NCBI GenBank assembly: GCA_036378435.1
Contig: DASUWK010000056.1
Span: 62,001 to 126,000 of the forward strand
Reading direction: 5' to 3'
Source of the DNA: DASUWK01 sp036378435
Lineage (GTDB): Bacteria > Chloroflexota > Dormibacteria > Dormibacterales > Dormibacteraceae
Length of the DNA: 64,000 bases
The position numbers and the translations under genes were made by a program. This document shows, in pieces, positions 58,109-64,000 of the stretch (within the stretch, counting starts at the first letter, position 1; every line of letters begins with the position of its first letter). The notes under the pieces were generated by a model. It saw nothing but the letters and a program-made list of their open reading frames with translations, did not search any database and had not been told where the DNA came from.

Positions 58109-59311
58109 CTAGCCCCAGGCGATCGGCAGCGAGTCCAGGCCGTAGATGCCCTGGATCGTCCCGAACTTGGGCTCGCCCGCGAGCCGCAGGTTGGGCAGCC
58201 GTGGCGCCAGGAAGGTGAGGCCCTCCTCCAGCTCGGCGCGCGCGATGTTGGAGCCGACGCAGTAGTGCACGCCGGCGCCGAACGTCAGCAGCCGAGCCCC
58301 TTCGCGTTCGGCCGTGATGTCGAAGTCCGGCGCTCCGGCGCCGTCTCTATTGCCGGTGAAGGAGCACACCATCACCACGGTGCCCTTCGGGAAGCTGACG
58401 TCTCTGTACTCGACATCGCCGGTGAGTATCCGCGCCGTGAAAGGCGTCACCGGCTCGTGCCGCAGAACCTCCTCGACGGCGGCCGGCACCCGGTCGAGCT
58501 CGCGGCCCAGCAGCTCCCACTGGTCGGGATGCAGGGCGAAGAGGCGGATCGCATGCGCAAGCTGCGACTGCGTCGTGTCCACGGCGCCGACCAGGACGTT
58601 GAGCACCAGGTTGACGAGCTCCTCGTCGTTCAGCCGGTCGCCTTCGTGCCGGGCCGCGATCAGAACGGAGATCAGGTCGTCGGCAGGATTCTCGCGTCGC
58701 TGGGCGAGCACCTGCCGGCACCATGCGTAGAACTCCTCCACCGCCCGGTCTATCTCCGCCCGCTGCGTCATCAGGCTCGGCCCGTCGAACTGCTTTTGGA
58801 TCCAGTTCGACCAGTCGTAGAGCCGGTCGGCGTCCTCGCGCGGGGCGCCGACGATCGTCGAGATGGTCAGCGAGGGGTACGGCTTTGCGATGGCCTGCAC
58901 GAAGTCGGTCTCGCGCGACTCCGGCAGCTGGGCAAAGAGCTCGGCCAGGATGTCGCGCATCACCGGGCGCCAGCGATCGGCGGCCTTCGGCGTGAAAAAC
59001 GGATTGAGCAGGTTGCGCAGCCGGGTGTGGTCGTCGCCGTCGATGTGGAGGATGTTGCGGTCGATCTCCTCCCGCAGCGGCCCGCCCTCGACGCCGTAGA
59101 GCTCGGCGATCACCTGCCCTGGAAACGTGGCCTGCCGCGTGCGCAGGAAGAACTCGCCGGCCGCCCGATCCACGGTCATGTAGCCGAGCGGGATTCGCAC
59201 CAGCCAGGACTGCTGGGCCAGGTCGGCCATGGCCTGGTGGAAGTCGTCGCCGCTTAACTCGGTGTCGGCGGGATCGAACTCGGGCAGCTCGAGCGTTCCG
59301 ACATCGGCCAT
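58109..59311 (-). CDS. Cytochrome P450
   Basis: 400 aa soluble bacterial P450 monooxygenase. Haem-ligand loop FGAGVHYCVG with Cys351; I-helix GAVDTTQ (242-248) with the Asp-Thr pair for O2 activation in place of the usual acid-alcohol; ExxR in EEVLR (281-284). No membrane anchor, so it uses ferredoxin-type partners, none of which are in the window. Substrate unknown; the P450 is divergent from a WS/DGAT acyltransferase, so a lipid or fatty acid is possible. ATG start (MADVGTLELPEFDP); weak ribosome site. Confidence 0.93.
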   Translation of the reverse strand: MADVGTLELPEFDPADTELSGDDFHQAMADLAQQSWLVRIPLGYMTVDRAAGEFFLRTRQATFPGQVIAELYGVEGGPLREEIDRNILHIDGDDHTRLRNLLNPFFTPKAADRWRPVMRDILAELFAQLPESRETDFVQAIAKPYPSLTISTIVGAPREDADRLYDWSNWIQKQFDGPSLMTQRAEIDRAVEEFYAWCRQVLAQRRENPADDLISVLIAARHEGDRLNDEELVNLVLNVLVGAVDTTQSQLAHAIRLFALHPDQWELLGRELDRVPAAVEEVLRHEPVTPFTARILTGDVEYRDVSFPKGTVVMVCSFTGNRDGAGAPDFDITAEREGARLLTFGAGVHYCVGSNIARAELEEGLTFLAPRLPNLRLAGEPKFGTIQGIYGLDSLPIAWG

Positions 59312-59405
59312 CGACGCTGACCGTACACCCCCGCGTGAGGGCGGCGCTTCCAGCTATCTCGCTCGAGAGCCCCACGGGGTGACGCCTTCCAAAGAGAATG
59401 ACGCG

Positions 59406-60869
59406 ATGAGCACGCGGCGCCTGAGCCCGATGGACACCTTCTTCCTCCTCGGCGACACCGGGTCGGCGCCGATGCACGTCGGCGCGCTGCTGCCGTTCAC
59501 CGCCCCGCCCGGTGGCACGGCCAAGCTGCTGAGCAGAATCTCCGACGAGGTGAGGCGCGGCGTCGACATCCAGCCGCCCTGGAACCTCAAGCTTTCGACG
59601 CCTGCTTTCAAACAGAACCCTCTGCAGTCGTGGGTCCGAGACGACGACATCGACCTCGACTACCACATCCGGCGCTCGGCGCTGCCGTCACCCGGGGGCG
59701 AGCGCGAGCTCGGCACGCTGCTGGCGCGCCTGCACAGCAACCCGATGGACCTGACCAAGCCGCCCTGGGAGCTGCACTACATCGAAGGCCTGCAGCGCGG
59801 CCGCTTCGCGATCTACACCAAGGTGCACCACGCGCTGATGGACGGCTACACCGGGATGCGGACGCTGGTGCGCAGCCTCGCGGACGACGCGTCGGACCTC
59901 GACACGCCGCTCTTCTGCGCGATCCCGCCGCCGCATCGAAGCCGCGCCCCGCGCAGCTCCGAGGCAGCGCTCTGGGGCGACCTCGTGAGCTTCGCCCGCA
60001 ACGAGGCGCAGTCGGCTATGGGCCTGGCCCAGGCTCTCGGGAGGCTGGCTCTTCGGCCAGGCAATCTCCGCGACTTGGTCGGCTCGATGCAGGCGCCGCG
60101 CTCGATCCTGAACGGCCGCATCACGCGCAACCGCCGATTCGCGACGCAGCAATACGAGATCACGCGGCTGCGCCGGATCACCGAGGCCACCGGAGCCACT
60201 GTGAACGACGTCGTGCTGGCCGTGTGCGGTGGCGGCCTGCGGGCCTATCTCGCCGGCCTGGACTCACTCCCCAAGAAGTCGCTGATCGCCATGGTCCCGG
60301 TGGCGGTGCGCGCCAAGGATGACGTGGGCGGCGGCAACTCGGTGGGCGGAATGCTTGCCTCGCTGGGCACCGACATCGACGATCCGCGAGAGCGGCTCGA
60401 GCACGTGATGCACTCGACGCGGCTGGCAAAGAGCCAGTTCGAGGGCATGGACCAGCGCGCCGTTCTCGCTTACAGCGCGGCTCTGCTCGGCCCCGCGACG
60501 ACCCAGATGATGAGCGCGGCGCTGGGCGTGCGCTCGCCCCTGCCGCTGACGTTCAACCTGCTGATCTCGAACGTGCCCGGCCCGAGGACGCCGCTCTACT
60601 TCCGCGGCGCCCGGCTGGAGGCGGCTTATCCGCTCTCGATCCCGACGCACGGCCTGGCGCTGAACATCACCGTCGAGAGCTACGCCGAGACGCTCAACTT
60701 CGGCTTCATCGGCTGCCGCGACACGCTGCCGAGCCTGCAGAACCTGGCGGTGGACACCGGCGAGGCGCTGCGGGAGCTCGAGAAGTCCGTCCGGCCGCGT
60801 CGCCCGCGGACGGCGGTCAAGCGTGCCGGGTCGCGTAGCGCTCGTACTGCATCCGCAGCAGGTCGATGA
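59406..60869 (+). CDS. Wax ester synthase / diacylglycerol acyltransferase (WS/DGAT)
   Basis: 487 aa. ATG at 59406 gives MSTRRLSPMDTFFLL, the standard start of the family (RLSPxDAxFL); the frame extends upstream without support. Catalytic HHxxxDG is present as VHHALMDG (HHALMDG 141-147). Other landmarks: PPWELHYIEGL, NDVVLAVCGGGLRAYL, and the C-terminal 'LISNVPGPRTPLYFRGARLE'. Makes wax esters or triacylglycerol from acyl-CoA for storage. The gene's last 53 bases overlap the end of the convergent luciferase-like gene. Divergent from the P450 across 94 bp. Confidence 0.93.
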   Translation: MSTRRLSPMDTFFLLGDTGSAPMHVGALLPFTAPPGGTAKLLSRISDEVRRGVDIQPPWNLKLSTPAFKQNPLQSWVRDDDIDLDYHIRRSALPSPGGERELGTLLARLHSNPMDLTKPPWELHYIEGLQRGRFAIYTKVHHALMDGYTGMRTLVRSLADDASDLDTPLFCAIPPPHRSRAPRSSEAALWGDLVSFARNEAQSAMGLAQALGRLALRPGNLRDLVGSMQAPRSILNGRITRNRRFATQQYEITRLRRITEATGATVNDVVLAVCGGGLRAYLAGLDSLPKKSLIAMVPVAVRAKDDVGGGNSVGGMLASLGTDIDDPRERLEHVMHSTRLAKSQFEGMDQRAVLAYSAALLGPATTQMMSAALGVRSPLPLTFNLLISNVPGPRTPLYFRGARLEAAYPLSIPTHGLALNITVESYAETLNFGFIGCRDTLPSLQNLAVDTGEALRELEKSVRPRRPRTAVKRAGSRSARTASAAGR

Positions 60870-61134
60870 CGTTGTCGACGTCGACCGCAGTCTGCATCCA
60901 ACAGCTGACCCAGCCCGTCTCAGGAAGGACGTGGTGCGGCTCCGCGCGACCGGCGGCGATCAGCTCGTCGTGGATGCGCCGAGGCATCGGCAGGTCCGCG
61001 AGGCGGTCGCCGTGGACGTGGCCCATCTCCTTGCGGCCGTAGCGGTACTCGATCCCGCCGAACTGGTGCGGCGCGGCCTCCACGCCAGGCCACGAGGTGA
61101 CCTCCGCCTTGATCCGTTCCCCCGCGCCTCGCAT
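60817..61134 (-). CDS. Luciferase-like (DUF5519) small protein
   Basis: 105 aa. 'VTSWPGVEAAPHQFGGIEYRYGRKEMGHVHGDRLADLP' followed by 'RAEPHHVLPETGWVSCWMQT' matches the small bacterial proteins annotated as luciferase domain / DUF5519; the His-rich positions (GHVHGD, EPHHVLP) are its hallmarks. There is no evidence that these emit light; function unknown. No signal peptide. Its last 53 bases are antisense to the end of the acyltransferase gene. The ATG at 61134 precedes a short divergent region shared with the PLDc_N gene. Confidence 0.85.
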   Translation of the reverse strand: MRGAGERIKAEVTSWPGVEAAPHQFGGIEYRYGRKEMGHVHGDRLADLPMPRRIHDELIAAGRAEPHHVLPETGWVSCWMQTAVDVDNVIDLLRMQYERYATRHA

Positions 61135-61185
61135 AGCCCGTCCAGTTTGGATCGAAAATAGGCAGCCAGCCGAAGGAGATTCGCC

Positions 61186-61505
61186 ATGCTGCTAGCAACT
61201 CGCCTGACCTCTTTGCCCGCCGGAGCGGTGGCGATCCTCGTCGTCCTCTCGCTGGCCCAGCTCGCCCTGGACGTGATCGCCCTCGTCGACCTCTACCGCC
61301 GGCCGGTCGAGCAGGTCGCCGGAGGGAACAAGTGGGTCTGGGTGGTCGTGATTCTGATCGTCAACGTGCTCGGCCCGATCCTCTACCTGGCGATAGCTCG
61401 CCAGCCGCCGCCGGCAGTCGAGACGCGCACCGACGCCGAGCGCGGCTCTGAGCGGATCGGCGACATCGTCGACGACCTCTACGGCCCGCACGACTCCGCT
61501 TCGCA

Positions 61506-61509
<4 letters not shown>
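61186..61509 (+). CDS. PLDc_N-domain membrane protein
   Basis: 107 aa. Two hydrophobic helices (about 13-36 and 50-68) with the PLDc_N pattern: 'LALDVIALVDLYRRPVEQVAGGNKWVWVVVILIVNVLGPILYLAI'. In many genomes this domain sits beside ABC exporters or phospholipase D. ATG with GAAGGAG eight bases upstream. Its stop overlaps the TTG start of the ABC ATPase (TTGA), so the three genes form an operon and this protein probably is an accessory membrane part of the exporter. Confidence 0.87.
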
Positions 61510-62428
<919 letters not shown>

Positions 62429-62432
<4 letters not shown>

Positions 62433-63190
62433 CCGCGATCGCCTCGTTCGCGCGCAAAGAACTCGGCGAGATCCTTCGCACCTGGCGCATCTGGGTGCTG
62501 CCCGGGATCGTGATCTTTTTCGCGCTCACAGGGCCGCTGCTCGCGAAGTTCACTCCGCAGCTGGTCGGCGCCGTCGCCGGCAGCCGGCTCGGCGGCTTGA
62601 AGGTGCCCACGCCGACCTACACGGACTCCTACATCCAGTGGACCAAGAACCTGACGCAGATCGTCCTGATCGCCGTGATCATCGTGTACGGCAGCCTCGT
62701 GTCCGGCGAGGTCAGGAGCGGGACCGCTGTGCTTGTGCTGACGAAGCCTCTGTCCCGCCGAGCGTTCGTGCTCGTCAAAGCTGTCGTGCAGTCCGTGTTC
62801 CTGGCGGTCGTGGTCGCTGTCGGCGCGCTGATCACGTGGCTGCTGACACTCGCGATCTTCGGCGCGGCTCCGGCGGGCGCCCTCTGGAGCGCCACCGGCG
62901 TGTTCCTGGTGCAGGGACTGCTGTTCGTCGCCCTGATGACGCTGCTCTCGAGCGTCATCGGCTCAGCAGCGGGGTCCGCCGGCGCCGGCCTGGCCGGGTT
63001 CGCCGTGTTAGCGATCGCGGCGATCTGGAAGCCGCTCCAGGACTATTCGCCCGCGGCGCTTAGCTCGCTGCCTGGCGAGCTGGCGGCCGCCAAGCCGGCG
63101 TCGGTCGGGTGGCCCGTGGTGACCTCGCTGGCGCTGGCCCTTGTCCTGACAGGGCTGGCCGGCCAGCTGTTCAGAAGGCGCGACCTCTGA
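62429..63190 (+). CDS. ABC-2 transporter permease (CTG start)
   Basis: 253 aa with six hydrophobic segments. The first usable GTG (62495) would delete the cytoplasmic N-terminal helix that ABC-2 permeases share. The frame runs back without stop to a CTG that overlaps the ATPase stop (CTGA), adding LTAIASFARKELGEILRTWR, exactly the family-type start. Neighbouring genes begin by TTGA or GTGA overlaps in the same manner, so the CTG is the likely start. 'GEVRSGTAVLVLTKPLSRRAFV' is the conserved loop between helices 2 and 3. Pairs with the ATPase just before it. Ends three bases from the convergent sigma gene. Confidence 0.88.
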
Positions 63191-63193
63191 GGC

Positions 63194-64000
63194 TCACAGC
63201 CGCGCGGGCAGGTTGAAGCCACCGCACAGGTCGGGGCGGAAGGATGTCACCTCGACAATGCGGCCGCCCGCGACCCGGAGCACATTGAGACCGGCCAGCC
63301 GGTACTCCCGCTTGCCTCGAGCCCGCAGGTACGCGATAGCTGCCGGCTGGCGATTGGCGCGCGTTGGAACGAGCTTGAAATCGCCGAAGGAGTCCGGACC
63401 CAGCAGCTGGCGGTAGAGTCCCATCACCGCGTCGCGACCATCGAACCACATGAGAGCGGGCGGCATGGTCAGCCGGGCGTCTTCGCGCAGCAGCACGCTC
63501 ACCGCGCCGGCGTCGGCCCGCTCGAATGCGTCCATGAACCTTGCCAGCAGCGATCGCTCGTCCGCGCTCGGCTCGGTGCGGCGAGCGGGCGGCTCGGCAT
63601 CGCGGGGCAGGTTTGCGCGCATCGTCGTCCGGGCCCGATGCAGGGCGCTGTTCACTGAAGCCACGCTGGTCTCGAGAAGCTCGGCCGTCTCCTGCGCCGA
63701 CCAGTCGAGGGCGTCGCAGAGGATGAGGACCGCGCGCTGTCGCGGCGGCAGGTGCTGGATGGCGGCCAGATAGACCAGCTCGACGGTCTCCCGCGCGATA
63801 GCAACCGACTCGGGTTCGGCCTCGGAGGAGGCTGCGACATCCAGCAGGTCGTCCGGGTAGGGCTGGATCCAGGGCAGCTCGGTGTCCCACTTCGGCGGCG
63901 AGGCCGGGTCCGTCGCGGCCGGCGCAACGTCCGGCGCCGTCACCGCGCGAGGGGTGCGCTCCAGCGCGCTCAGACAGGCGTTCGTCGCGATGCGGTATAG
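63194..64000 (-). CDS. ECF sigma factor with SnoaL-like C-terminal domain (5' end outside window)
   Basis: The frame is open to the window edge; the last codons read LYRIATNACLSALERTPRAV, the region 2 end of an RNA polymerase sigma factor, so the GTG at 63943 is not the start. Region 4 lies at about 'LVYLAAIQHLPPRQRAVLILCDALDWSAQETAELLETSVASVNSALHRAR'. The C-terminus (about the last 125 aa) is a SnoaL-like domain ('FMDAFERADAGAVSVLLREDARLTMPP', GRDAVMGLY), as in extended ECF sigma factors of the SigJ/ECF41 or SigX5 type, where it may sense a ligand or modulate activity without an anti-sigma factor. The name of the subgroup is uncertain. Confidence 0.9.
   Translation of the reverse strand, partial: LYRIATNACLSALERTPRAVTAPDVAPAATDPASPPKWDTELPWIQPYPDDLLDVAASSEAEPESVAIARETVELVYLAAIQHLPPRQRAVLILCDALDWSAQETAELLETSVASVNSALHRARTTMRANLPRDAEPPARRTEPSADERSLLARFMDAFERADAGAVSVLLREDARLTMPPALMWFDGRDAVMGLYRQLLGPDSFGDFKLVPTRANRQPAAIAYLRARGKREYRLAGLNVLRVAGGRIVEVTSFRPDLCGGFNLPARL

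Overview
The window is chromosomal DNA of a high-GC, free-living, aerobic and probably soil-dwelling bacterium. GTG and TTG starts are frequent, and neighbouring genes often share 1-4 bases (GTGA, ATGA, TTGA, TGATG junctions). Many promoters look leaderless: a TANNNT -10 box lies only 6-9 bases before the start codon. A predicted LAxTG sortase substrate, lipoproteins, UppP, a Tad pilus locus and large sets of acyl-CoA, P450 and Baeyer-Villiger-type enzymes fit an Actinomycetota or Chloroflexota/Dormibacterota-like lineage. No 16S or other phylogenetic marker is present, so the taxon is inference. I see no phage, insertion sequence, CRISPR array or replication origin. One tRNA-Leu(CAG) is present.

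Layout. 0-9 kb: a GNAT acetyltransferase, then a leftward envelope block (metzincin-like surface protease with LANTG anchor, M3 oligoendopeptidase, GT2 and membrane glycosyltransferases, UppP, small membrane protein). 9-22 kb: an aminotransferase, a CGNR regulator, a cyclase/AAA signalling giant, a GH3 hydrolase and many exported proteins, several of them predicted beta-propellers or repeat proteins. 22-25.5 kb: a large LuxR/AAA regulator interrupted by one in-frame TAA, then tRNA-Leu. 25.5-34.5 kb: a lipocalin-like protein, a GMC oxidoreductase preceded by a tiny coupled ORF, a divergent TetR/BVMO pair sharing a perfect operator, and three exported proteins. 34.5-42.6 kb: a tightly overlapped acyl-CoA operon (MmgE/PrpD, MaoC, acyl-CoA dehydrogenase, MaoC, class III CoA-transferase, CitE/malyl-CoA-lyase-like enzyme, SRPBCC protein), followed by a second acyl-CoA dehydrogenase and an OsmC protein. 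The operon order suggests a branched C5-dicarboxyl-CoA (methylsuccinyl/mesaconyl/methylmalyl-type) route. 42.6-53.7 kb: a leftward Tad/Flp pilus assembly locus (GGDEF, CpaB, CpaE fused to a cNMP-like sensor, HEAT protein, CpaF, TadB, TadC, two TadE-like, one giant TadG-like). It has no pilin or prepilin peptidase inside the window. 53.7-64 kb: a TMEM175-like channel, DUF2127, a peptidase S51-like protein, a 51-aa protein, divergent MarR/DHA2 exporter, P450, WS/DGAT, a luciferase-like small protein, an ABC exporter with a PLDc_N protein, and an ECF sigma factor cut by the window end.

Most striking beyond the genes: (1) paired GC-rich repeats spaced 42-43 bp (about four helical turns) at four gene 3' ends, two of them clearly homologous and one translated as the C-terminal tail of an acyl-CoA dehydrogenase; (2) an almost identical 29-base element before two neighbouring exported/small-protein genes; (3) the nonsense codon in the LuxR giant; (4) a palindrome that doubles as the -35 box of both divergent promoters at 29.8 kb; (5) a sensor- and HEAT-equipped Tad locus; (6) a 22-codon ORF coupled to a GMC oxidoreductase; (7) a probable CTG start in the ABC permease. 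Nothing here was compared with databases; family calls rest on motifs read by eye.
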